From Verrucomicrobiota bacterium (GTDB lineage: Bacteria; Verrucomicrobiota; Verrucomicrobiia; Limisphaerales; JAHDYP01), in the NCBI GenBank assembly GCA_023383055.1, contig JAHDYP010000056.1, positions 1-36,191 of the forward strand: DNA of 36,191 nt, read 5' to 3'. Shown in pieces: positions 24,945 to 31,496 of the stretch. The notes below the pieces were generated by a model that ran no database searches, was not told the origin of the DNA, and saw only the letters and a list, made by a program, of their open reading frames with translations. A program made the position numbers and the translations under genes. Numbering within the stretch: the stretch's first letter is position 1; each line of letters starts with the position of its first letter.

Positions 24945-26236
24945 GCCGCAGCCACCTCGGCCGGGTGCCGGAACGCCAGGCAACTGTTCGAACCGCCGAA
25001 GCCGAGCGAGTTCGAGATCGCGGCGCGGATGCGCAGCGGTTTCGATTGCCCGAGCACCAATTGAATCGCGCAGTCGGGATCGGGCTTGGCGTGGTTGGCA
25101 TTCACCGGGGCGATGCCGTGGTGGATCGCCAGGGCGCAAACCGCCGCTTCCACGGCGCCGGCGGCGGCAATGAGATGGCCCATGCAGCTCTTCGTCGAAC
25201 TGACCGCGACGCGATCGATGTGCGCGCCCATGACCACCCGGAGCGCGGCGCATTCGCTGCGATCGTTCATGAGCGTCGAGGTGCCGTGCGCATTGACGTA
25301 ATCAACCGCCTCGGGAGTCAGACCCGCGCTGTCGAGGGCCTGGCGCATGGCCTGAATCGGACCATCGCCGCTCGGGTGGGAATCGGTGATCCGATAGCTG
25401 CTCAGGGAATTGCCGTCTCCGGCAAACTCCGCATAAATGCGCGCCCCGCGCCGGCGCGCGTGGTCCCAGTCCTCGAGCACCAGGAACCCGGCGCCTTCAC
25501 CCAGCACGAATCCGTTGCGGGTGGCATCGAACGGCCGGCTCGCACGTTCCGGCGCGTCGTTGTCGGTGGACAACGCGCCCAGCAAACAAAAGCCCGCGAG
25601 CCCGATCGGGTTGAGCATGGAATCATAGCCGCCGGCGAGCATGAACCGCGCGCGCCCACGCCGCATGACCTTAAGGGCGGTGCCCAGGGCCTGACCGCCC
25701 GAGGCGCAGGCGGTATGCACGGCTGTGGCGTAGCCGCGGATCTGGAAGTGACGGGTCAACAAAGCGAGCCCGGTGTTGGTCTGGCTCCGACAGAACGCGA
25801 TCGGATCCGCCGGGAATCGCGGGTCCAGCAGTCCCTGAGAACGAAACTCGCCTTCGCTGGCGCAGAATGCGTGCACGGCCTCCAACTCGCTGAAACTGAC
25901 GCCCATCATGCCGGCCCCCACACTGCATCCCCAATCGTGCGCCGTGTCCGGCTCGGGGCGAATCCCGGCATCGGTAAAGGCCTCCTCGGCTGCCGTCAGG
26001 GCAAAACGATGCGCCCGGGCCGCGTACTTGATCAGCTTGGGATCGATGGCGGGAGCATCGGTGAAATCCTTGACTTCGGCCCCGATGCGGGCGGGAAATC
26101 CCCGGGCATCGAACCCGGTGATCGGCGCGACGCCATTGCGGCCCTCGGTCAGGTGACGCCAGGTGGTGGCCGCGTCGTTGCCGACTGGCGTGACCATCCC
26201 GACGCCGGTGATCGCGATCCGGCGGTGCGGGGTCAT
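24941..26236 (-). CDS. Beta-ketoacyl-ACP synthase, FabF-like (first ketosynthase)
   Basis: 431 residues, closely following FabF: RIAITGVGMVTPVGND at the start, active-site Cys in VHTACASGGQA, His in NAHGTST and in SCMGHLIAAAG, and the closing NSLGFGGSNSCLAF. It condenses malonyl-ACP with a growing acyl-ACP, releasing CO2. It lies in the middle of the acyl-synthesis operon with 4-base overlaps on both sides. It is less diverged than its neighbour ketosynthase, so it may be the main elongation enzyme of the pathway. Confidence 0.9.
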   Translation of the reverse strand: MTPHRRIAITGVGMVTPVGNDAATTWRHLTEGRNGVAPITGFDARGFPARIGAEVKDFTDAPAIDPKLIKYAARAHRFALTAAEEAFTDAGIRPEPDTAHDWGCSVGAGMMGVSFSELEAVHAFCASEGEFRSQGLLDPRFPADPIAFCRSQTNTGLALLTRHFQIRGYATAVHTACASGGQALGTALKVMRRGRARFMLAGGYDSMLNPIGLAGFCLLGALSTDNDAPERASRPFDATRNGFVLGEGAGFLVLEDWDHARRRGARIYAEFAGDGNSLSSYRITDSHPSGDGPIQAMRQALDSAGLTPEAVDYVNAHGTSTLMNDRSECAALRVVMGAHIDRVAVSSTKSCMGHLIAAAGAVEAAVCALAIHHGIAPVNANHAKPDPDCAIQLVLGQSKPLRIRAAISNSLGFGGSNSCLAFRHPAEVAAA

Positions 26237-27075
26237 GGGATACCCTCCGGCTTGAGCAGAATGCGCGCGCTCCCGGCCAGACGCTGTTGTCGGCGGGTTT
26301 CCACCGAGACGATGGCCGCGTCGGCCGACAGCGCGGCCAGGCGGGCCTCAAGCTCCAGTGTGTCGTCGGGGGCGACAAACGCGCGGAGTTTCACGTCCGA
26401 TATCGCTCGGGGTTGCCAGATCCCCCCCTGCGCCGGCGGATCGAGCTCGGCCGCCAGCCAGGATGCCAGCTCCAGGTTGGACTGCATCTGAAGCGTTCCC
26501 GGAAAAACCGGGCGCCGGGGGAAATGATCTCCAAAAAAGGCGGCGGCGGCCGGCACGGCCAGCGTGGCGCACATGGACCGGCCAGGCTCACCGGTTGTCC
26601 GCGTCAACGGAATCGCCGGCACCCCCTCGAACGCACCCGGGGTGGCGCCCGCATCGCGGAGCAACTCAAATCGCGCCCGTACCGCGGCCGGATCGTCAAA
26701 CTCCGGCACACTGATCATCGGCCCGACACAATGCTCGAGCTGCACCACCGGCTGACCGTTCACCCGGACCTCGCCTCCGTAGGCGACAGCATCGTTTTCC
26801 GTGGTCTCCAGCGCAACGGCGAGATCGAGGACCATGCCGGGTTGGACCGTTGACAGCAGGTTGACTTTGCCGGCAATACCGGCGATCGGCCGGAACTCGA
26901 AATCCAGCGCGGCCATGGCGACCCAGGCCGCCAACTGACCCACCGCCTCGGCGGCCAGCGAGATGGGAAACCCGCTCAACCCCGCGGGAACCGTGTAACG
27001 GCCGGAGGCGCTCACTCCGGGATCGAGTTGCACGATGCGATCCACGAACGAGAACGCGCGGAAATGCGGATTCAT
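26233..27075 (-). CDS. Tandem hot-dog fold 3-hydroxyacyl-ACP dehydratase-like protein
   Basis: 280 residues in two FabZ-like halves. The first (1-130) begins like FabZ (FSFVDRIVQLDPG) but lacks the HFPGRPVMPG loop with the catalytic His; it keeps the Glu of the central helix (ISLAAEAVGQLAAW). The second (about 165-275) has the His loop (DHFPRRPVFPG) but Gln in place of the helix Glu (TLQMQSN). FabZ uses His and Glu from opposite subunits, so the two halves could make one composite active site. The expected reaction is removal of water from 3-hydroxyacyl-ACP to give the trans-2-enoyl form. It starts 19 bases after the ACP stop and overlaps the ketosynthase by ATGA. Confidence 0.78.
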   Translation of the reverse strand: MNPHFRAFSFVDRIVQLDPGVSASGRYTVPAGLSGFPISLAAEAVGQLAAWVAMAALDFEFRPIAGIAGKVNLLSTVQPGMVLDLAVALETTENDAVAYGGEVRVNGQPVVQLEHCVGPMISVPEFDDPAAVRARFELLRDAGATPGAFEGVPAIPLTRTTGEPGRSMCATLAVPAAAAFFGDHFPRRPVFPGTLQMQSNLELASWLAAELDPPAQGGIWQPRAISDVKLRAFVAPDDTLELEARLAALSADAAIVSVETRRQQRLAGSARILLKPEGIP

Positions 27076-27094
27076 GCCGCCAGAAGTTCCCGGT

Positions 27095-27553
27095 TCAAGC
27101 GGAGGCGCCGCCGCTTTCGGCAGCCGCCGCCCGTTGCTGGCGAAGCACGAGCTTGCAGAAGGTCTCCGTCGTGAACAACCGCGGGATGTGCGCCACGGGC
27201 AAGGGCGAGGGGAACCGTTCCGCGGGCACCTCGCTGAGGTACGTCCTGAGCCGTTCCAGCCCGGCGGGAGTGACGTGACCGCCCTGTTCGAACTCGGCCT
27301 CCGAGAGGTCGCCGCGGGATTCCTCGACGATTTTGCCGCGGGGGATCTTCACTTTGAAGGCGCGTTCGAGGCGGAAAACGATGTCGAGAAAATCGATCGA
27401 CTCGGCGCCGAGATCGTCGATCAGCGACGAATCGGGTTTCACCTTTTCGACGTCGCACCCCAGGGCGTCGGCCATCGTGGCCGCCACCTTGGGAAACACC
27501 GCCAGGATTTCCTCACGGGTCAGTTGGTTAGGGCTCATTTCAGTTTGATTCAT
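27095..27553 (-). CDS. Acyl carrier protein with long C-terminal extension
   Basis: 152 residues; ordinary ACPs have 75-90. The ACP domain (about 12-100) has the pantetheine attachment Ser in DDLGAESIDFLDIVFRLE, close to the usual DSL/ESL motif, and the following helix with KVKIPRGKI. The remaining 50 residues (SEVPAERFPSPLPVAHIPRLF, then TFCKLVLRQQRAAAA) are not recognised and may dock to a partner or membrane. It carries the growing chain for the neighbouring ketosynthases, reductases and dehydratase, and is probably activated by the AcpS half of the fusion. It overlaps fabG by ATGA. Confidence 0.85.
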   Translation of the reverse strand: MNQTEMSPNQLTREEILAVFPKVAATMADALGCDVEKVKPDSSLIDDLGAESIDFLDIVFRLERAFKVKIPRGKIVEESRGDLSEAEFEQGGHVTPAGLERLRTYLSEVPAERFPSPLPVAHIPRLFTTETFCKLVLRQQRAAAAESGGASA

Positions 27554-28314
27554 TCCATTTTGAAGCCGCCGTCCACGTGCAGGATCTGCCCGGTGATGTA
27601 ATCGGCGTACTTCGATGCCAGAAACCAGACGGCGTTGGCCACTTCTTCAGGACGCCCGATCCGCCGCAGCAGAATGCGCGACAGCACCTGATCGCCCGCC
27701 AGTTCGCGCACCTGGCGGGACATCTCCGTCTCGATCACCCCGGGGGCGACGGCGTTGACCTGGATGCCCCGCGAGGCCAGCTCCACCGCCAGCGATCGGG
27801 TCAGGGCGTTGATCGCACCCTTGCTGGCCGCGTAATTGGTCTGTCCGCGCCCCCCCTTCTCTCCGGCCACGGAGCTGATGTTGATGATCTTGCCGCGGCG
27901 CTGCGAAAGGAGTTGGGGCGCGACCGCGCGGCACATGTTGAAGGCGCCGCCCACGTTGGTCTCGAGCACATCCCGCACGTCCTGCTCCTGGAGCAGGGCC
28001 AGCAAATTGTCCCGGATGACTCCGGCGTTGTTCACCAGCAGATCGATCCGGCCACTCCGTTCCACCACCTGTTCGACCAGCGCCGCACAGGCCGCGGCGT
28101 CACGCACGTCCACGCAACGGGCCGTGACCCGGTCCGACTGGGCCGCGGCGACAACCTCGTCGGCGGCCGCGGCGTTCTCGCGATAGGTGAACACCACCTC
28201 CATCCCGGCGCGGGCGAGCATGAGGACAATCGCGCGGCCAATGCCGCGGCTGCCACCGGTGACAATCGCCACGCCGCCACTCAAGCCCCCGTCATCCATG
28301 CCTGGGTTGTTCAT
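27550..28314 (-). CDS. 3-oxoacyl-ACP reductase, FabG-like
   Basis: 254 residues, a classical short-chain dehydrogenase. The NADP-binding TGGSRGIG lies near residue 20, NNAG near 98, and the catalytic Ser and Tyr-x3-Lys in ISSVAGEKGGRGQTNYAASK. The C-terminal VDGGFKME is typical. LLVNNAGVIRDNLL, the GEKGGRGQTNYAASKGAI segment and VAPGVIETEM match FabG closely. It reduces 3-ketoacyl-ACP to 3-hydroxyacyl-ACP. The ATG at 28314 is fixed by overlap with the upstream SDR stop (ATGA); a longer frame upstream is ignored. Confidence 0.9.
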   Translation of the reverse strand: MNNPGMDDGGLSGGVAIVTGGSRGIGRAIVLMLARAGMEVVFTYRENAAAADEVVAAAQSDRVTARCVDVRDAAACAALVEQVVERSGRIDLLVNNAGVIRDNLLALLQEQDVRDVLETNVGGAFNMCRAVAPQLLSQRRGKIINISSVAGEKGGRGQTNYAASKGAINALTRSLAVELASRGIQVNAVAPGVIETEMSRQVRELAGDQVLSRILLRRIGRPEEVANAVWFLASKYADYITGQILHVDGGFKME

Positions 28315-29066
28315 CCTGAAATGCAATAACCGCCGTCCACCACCAGGGTGTGACCGGTGATCATGGCGGCTTCCGGCAGGCAGAGCAAGTACACCGCGCC
28401 CGCCACGTCGGCCGGGGTCAACACCGGTCCCCGCGGCGTGCGCCGCCCGTACTCGGCCAGCAATTCCTCGCGGTTGGGAAAGTGCTTCAGCGCATCGGTG
28501 TCCACCACCCCCGCGCTCACGACATTCACGCTGATGCCGCGCGGCCCCAATTCCTGCGCCAGGCTGCGGGCGACCGACTCGAGGGCGGCCTTCGAGGCGC
28601 CGATGAAGGCGTAATGAGGGATGGCGCGGAGCGCGCCCAGGCTGGAGAGCGCGATCATTCGTCCCCCGGCGGGCATCAGCGGCACCACCTGCTGCGCCAG
28701 GGTGTTCAGCGCCAGGGCATTGGTCTCGAGACAACGACGCCAATGTTTCAGGGTGAGCTCGAGGGCGGGACGTAACACCCCGATAGCCGCATTGCTGATC
28801 AGGAAATCAACCCGTCCGAAGGTGCCGCGAAACGCCGTCACCGCCTCCGCCACGCTCTGTGGATCCCCAACGTCCGCCTGGATAGCCAGGGCGGTCCGGC
28901 CGAGCGCCCGTGCCGATTGGCAGACCGCTTCGGCCTCCTCATGGCTGTTGTGATAAAGGAGGGCAACGTCGCACCCGGCATCGACCAGCTTCAAAACAAT
29001 GGCGCGGCCAATGCCCCGGGAACCTCCCGTGACCAGCGCGATCTTCCCCATAAGTGCCATGTCCAT
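28311..29066 (-). CDS. SDR enzyme, FabL-like enoyl-ACP reductase candidate
   Basis: 251 residues. The N-terminal cofactor site is ALVTGGSRGIG. The catalytic segment is SSLGALRAIPHYAFIGASKAAL (read here as two parts: SSLGALRAIPHY and AFIGASKAAL): the Tyr is followed by six residues and Lys, not three. Y-x6-K and the SSLGS/ARxxxxY pattern are marks of FabL, the NADPH-dependent enoyl-ACP reductase of Bacillus, and not of FabG. It would complete full reduction of each two-carbon unit. A 3-ketoacyl reductase or other SDR remains possible. First gene of the operon; the start is uncertain among ATG 29066, 29060 and 29051, since the likely transcription start is near 29077, which rules out the GTG at 29078. 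Confidence 0.78.
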   Translation of the reverse strand: MDMALMGKIALVTGGSRGIGRAIVLKLVDAGCDVALLYHNSHEEAEAVCQSARALGRTALAIQADVGDPQSVAEAVTAFRGTFGRVDFLISNAAIGVLRPALELTLKHWRRCLETNALALNTLAQQVVPLMPAGGRMIALSSLGALRAIPHYAFIGASKAALESVARSLAQELGPRGISVNVVSAGVVDTDALKHFPNREELLAEYGRRTPRGPVLTPADVAGAVYLLCLPEAAMITGHTLVVDGGYCISG

Positions 29067-29083
29067 CGATGTGACCACGCACG

Positions 29084-29111
29084 TTTATAGGGTCGATTCG
29101 GCCTCAGTCAA
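29084..29111 (-). promoter_or_regulatory. Promoter of the acyl-synthesis operon
   Basis: On the minus strand TTGACT (29111-29106), 16 bases, then TATAAA (29089-29084): five of six matches to each sigma-70 element. Transcription would begin near 29077, only about 10 bases before the first usable ATG, so the message has almost no leader. No obvious operator or riboswitch is seen in 29112-29320. Confidence 0.6.
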
Positions 29112-29329
29112 TCCGGCTTTGCGGATCGCCAGGCCGGAGGGGCGCCCGTCCGGTGCTCGAAAACCGATTCGGCCCAGCGATTGATAGACACATCGCATGC
29201 GTCATGGCACTAAACGATAATCGGAACTGCCCCTGACCCGCACATCCACCAAATCAGGTTCGGCCATGCGCTGGCGAAGCGCCGCAACCGGGCCGCGTCA
29301 TTCCGGAAAATGGTCCTGAAGCCAATGAC

Positions 29330-29359
29330 TTGACAGATCCACTTTGTAGTGCAAAGTAT
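29330..29359 (+). promoter_or_regulatory. Promoter of the membrane protein-regulator pair
   Basis: TTGACA (29330-29335) with a -10 candidate AAAGTA or AAGTAT (29353-29359) lies just before the ATG at 29365. The palindrome at 29341-29357 fills the space between the two elements, so a protein bound to it would shut the promoter. Confidence 0.5.
29341..29357. promoter_or_regulatory. Operator palindrome, copy 1
   Basis: ACTTTGTAGTGCAAAGT has perfect 6-base arms around TAGTG and lies over the promoter of the pair that ends with a winged-helix regulator. Copy 2 at 30361-30379 has the same core (CTTTGTARTGCAAAG), which argues for a bound protein rather than chance. The regulator made from this operon is the obvious candidate, by autoregulation (inference). 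Confidence 0.65.
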
Positions 29360-29364
29360 CCGCC

Positions 29365-30000
29365 ATGGACTCTCAACAGGCCACCCGCCACCTCGAGGCC
29401 ATCCGCACCCTCATGGAGCGCGCCGCCCTTTACCGCCGTGCCCTCGCCCCGGTCACGCTGCTTACCGGCACCCTCGGCTGCCTGGCGGGAGCCCTCGGGT
29501 GGATCGCGGACCTGAGCGAACCCCGGACCTTCGGCTGGTACTGGATGGGGGTGGCGGGAGTCGGACTGGTTGCCGCGCTGGTGTTGATCCGTCGACAGGC
29601 CCTGCGGGAACGCGAGCCGTTCTGGTCTCCGCCCACGCGGCGGGTGGGACAGGCGCTGCTGCCGCCCTTGGTGGCCGGCGGGATGGCCGGTCTTCTGGCG
29701 GTCTGGCCGGACTGGCGCGACCCGCTTCAGATGTGGTGGTTGCCCGCCATCTGGATGGTCATTTACGGCTGCGCCCTGCATGCCGCCGGCTTTTTCATGA
29801 ACCGCGGGATTGCCTGGCTGGGCTGGGTTTTCCTCCTGGCCGGCTGCGCCTGCCTTTGGGTCCTGAACGAACGCAGTTATGCTTCCGGCATGCCATCCCT
29901 GCGCCACGCTCACGGGCTGATGGCCCTGGTTTTCGGCGGGGTGCATCTTGCTTATGGCGTCTATCTGCACCTCACCGAGTCTCGCGCTGATGCCTCGTGA
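29365..30000 (+). CDS. Multi-pass membrane protein of unknown function
   Basis: 211 residues. After a helical, charged N-terminus (SQQATRHLEAIRTLMERAAL) there are about six membrane helices, among them LAPVTLLTGTLGCLAGALGW, WYWMGVAGVGLVAALVLI, LLPPLVAGGMAGLLAVW, WWLPAIWMVIYGCALHAAG, LGWVFLLAGCACLWVL and LMALVFGGVHLAYGVYL. I do not recognise a catalytic motif. Such proteins are often paired with a small winged-helix regulator in Verrucomicrobiota and Acidobacteriota; here the GTG start of the regulator overlaps this stop (GTGA), so it probably belongs to the same response, such as a membrane or stress sensor (inference). Confidence 0.75.
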   Translation: MDSQQATRHLEAIRTLMERAALYRRALAPVTLLTGTLGCLAGALGWIADLSEPRTFGWYWMGVAGVGLVAALVLIRRQALREREPFWSPPTRRVGQALLPPLVAGGMAGLLAVWPDWRDPLQMWWLPAIWMVIYGCALHAAGFFMNRGIAWLGWVFLLAGCACLWVLNERSYASGMPSLRHAHGLMALVFGGVHLAYGVYLHLTESRADAS

Positions 30001-30308
30001 ACCCGGAACCGTTTCTCCAGCTCGACCGCGTCATTCACGAGAAAGGGCGCCTCGCCATGATGTCGATGCTGGCAGCCTCCCCGCGATTGTCCTTCACCGA
30101 ACTGCGCGACGCCCTGGCCATGACCGACGGCAACATCACCGCCCACGCCCGGACGCTGCAGGAAGCCGGCTACATCGCGGTGACCAAGGTCTTTCAAGCC
30201 GGGCGGCCGTTGACCACGTTCAGCCTGACCGAATCCGGGCGCGCGGCGTTTGCCGGTTACGTGCGATTGCTCGAACGGATTGTGGACCAGACCCGGGGGC
30301 AGGTTTGA
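29997..30308 (+). CDS. Winged-helix transcriptional regulator (MarR/ArsR-like, small)
   Basis: 103 residues, essentially one winged-helix domain. RVIHEKGRLAMMSMLAASPRL opens it; LSFTELRDALAMTDGNITAHARTLQEAGYI is the helix-turn-helix with its recognition helix (NITAHARTL), and FQAGRPLTTFSLTESGRAAF is the wing and the following helix. It has no ligand-binding domain or metal motif. This small type is a common partner of membrane proteins. Two matching palindromes lie before and after this operon and are likely binding sites (inference). GTG start, overlapping the upstream gene. Confidence 0.85.
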   Translation: MNPEPFLQLDRVIHEKGRLAMMSMLAASPRLSFTELRDALAMTDGNITAHARTLQEAGYIAVTKVFQAGRPLTTFSLTESGRAAFAGYVRLLERIVDQTRGQV

Positions 30309-30360
30309 GCAACTAGGAGCAACGATGACCAACGTGCGATCTAGAACCGGCATGGGATCA

Positions 30361-30379
30361 CGCTTTGTAATGCAAAGCG
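30361..30379. promoter_or_regulatory. Operator palindrome, copy 2
   Basis: CGCTTTGTAATGCAAAGCG has perfect 7-base arms around TAATG and shares its 15-base core (one base differs in the middle) with the operator at 29341-29357. It lies 53 bases after the regulator gene and about 157 before ispH. It may control ispH and the radical SAM gene, or be a second site for the regulator. I found no good -35/-10 pair around it. Confidence 0.6.
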
Positions 30380-30403
30380 TATCGTCCCGATCGCCCCTCA
30401 CCA

Positions 30404-30529
30404 CCTTCGACTCCCGGCATTCGACATTCGACATTCTACGTTCGACGTTCGGCGTTCGACGTTCGGCGTTCAACTTCGAACGTTCAACTTCCAACGCGTT
30501 TCAACGATCAATCATCAACGATCAACACC
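30404..30529. repeat. Heptamer tandem repeat, 18 units in register
   Basis: 126 bases in one 7-base register. The middle is the most regular: CATTCGA twice, CATTCTA, then CGTTCGA, CGTTCGG, CGTTCGA, CGTTCGG, CGTTCAA; later units read CAACGAT, CAATCAT, CAACGAT, CAACACC. It fills nearly all of the gap before ispH. Translated in any frame it gives the familiar Ser/Thr/Arg/Phe-rich 'FDSRHSTFDI' or 'SNVECRESK' strings seen in spurious proteins from this phylum, and is not a gene. Confidence 0.8.
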
Positions 30530-30536
30530 GCTGTCT

Positions 30537-31466
30537 ATGAACATCCATCGTGCAACTCATCTCGGCATGTGTTTCGGCGTCCGCGACGCCATCGAACTCG
30601 CGCTCGATCGCGCCGCGCGGGAGCCGGTCACCATTCTGGGCGATCTCGTGCATAATCCGACCGTGCTAGGCCGATTGCGCCGGAACGGGATTCAGATCGA
30701 AGCCGACCCGGGCCGGGTGAACACGGCGTCGGTTATGATCACGGCGCATGGCGCGTCCGAGCGGCGGATTGGCGCGCTGCAAGCGCGGGGCTTCCGCGTC
30801 ACCGAGGCCACCTGTCCCCTGGTGCGGGTGGCGCATCGCGCTCTGAAATCGCTGGTGGCGGCGGGTTTCCATCCGGTGGTGGTCGGTTTGCGCGGGCATG
30901 TCGAGGTGCGCGGAATGACCGAGGATCTCGAGGGGTTCGAGGTGGTTTTGAATGAGGCCGAGGTGGATGCGTTGGCGGAACGACCGCGGTTCGGGGTGAT
31001 TGCGCAAACCACGCAGCCGATCGCGCGGGTGCGCGAACTCGTGGCCCAGCTGCGCCGACGGTTCCCGCGCTCCGAAATCCGCTTCGTGGACACGGTCTGC
31101 CAGCCGACCAAGCAACGTCAGCACGCGGCCGAGGAACTCGCGCAACGGTGCCAGGCGATTGTTGTCGTCGGGGGCGCCCACAGCAACAACACGCGGCAAT
31201 TGGCCGAAACCTGTCGCCGTCATGGCGCCCGGGTTTACCGGGTGGAGACGGCCGCTGACCTGGACACCGCCTGGTTCACCGGAGTATCGGACGTGGGGCT
31301 TACGGCGGGGACGTCGACACCGGACGAGACGATCGCGACGGTTGAGGCTCGGTTGCGAGAGATCGGTGCCGGGCTGGCGTCGGGCGAACGCCGGGCCGGC
31401 GGACCGGGCGAGGGTTCGAGGCCGGGTTCGGCGGTATCGGCGGCGTTGGCGTTAAGCCATTCGTGA
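30537..31466 (+). CDS. ispH: 4-hydroxy-3-methylbut-2-enyl diphosphate reductase (IspH/LytB)
   Basis: 309 residues, normal IspH length plus a Gly/Ser/Arg-rich tail of about 25. The three [4Fe-4S] ligands are Cys12 (GMCFGVRDA), Cys93 (ATCPLV) and Cys188 (DTVCQPTKQRQ). Substrate-side His39 (LVHNP), His71 (AHGAS) and His121 with Glu123 (RGHVEV), and VVGGAHSNNTRQLAETC, are all present. It makes isopentenyl and dimethylallyl diphosphates, the last step of the MEP pathway. A B12-type radical SAM gene begins 30 bases after its stop, suggesting a shared message. Confidence 0.93.
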   Translation: MNIHRATHLGMCFGVRDAIELALDRAAREPVTILGDLVHNPTVLGRLRRNGIQIEADPGRVNTASVMITAHGASERRIGALQARGFRVTEATCPLVRVAHRALKSLVAAGFHPVVVGLRGHVEVRGMTEDLEGFEVVLNEAEVDALAERPRFGVIAQTTQPIARVRELVAQLRRRFPRSEIRFVDTVCQPTKQRQHAAEELAQRCQAIVVVGGAHSNNTRQLAETCRRHGARVYRVETAADLDTAWFTGVSDVGLTAGTSTPDETIATVEARLREIGAGLASGERRAGGPGEGSRPGSAVSAALALSHS

Positions 31467-31496
31467 GGCGGCTGGCGGTTCGATCCGGTTCGAGGA

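Noticed and set aside
24965..26491. 508-codon open frame opposite the first ketosynthase
   Set aside because: Antisense shadow without motifs; the ketosynthase has all catalytic residues.
20192..29066. Standard aryl polyene or flexirubin cluster
   Set aside because: No ammonia lyase, aromatic acyl ligase, glycosyltransferase or MMPL exporter is present, and an enoyl-reductase candidate is. Similarity is limited to the ACP, ketosynthases, AcpS and LpxL parts.
30404..30529. CRISPR array
   Set aside because: The repeats are 7 bases long with no spacers and no cas genes nearby.
30325..30540. Small protein starting at ATG 30325 and ending in the ispH start
   Set aside because: Most of it is translated heptamer repeat (FDSRHSTFDI type), a known source of false genes.
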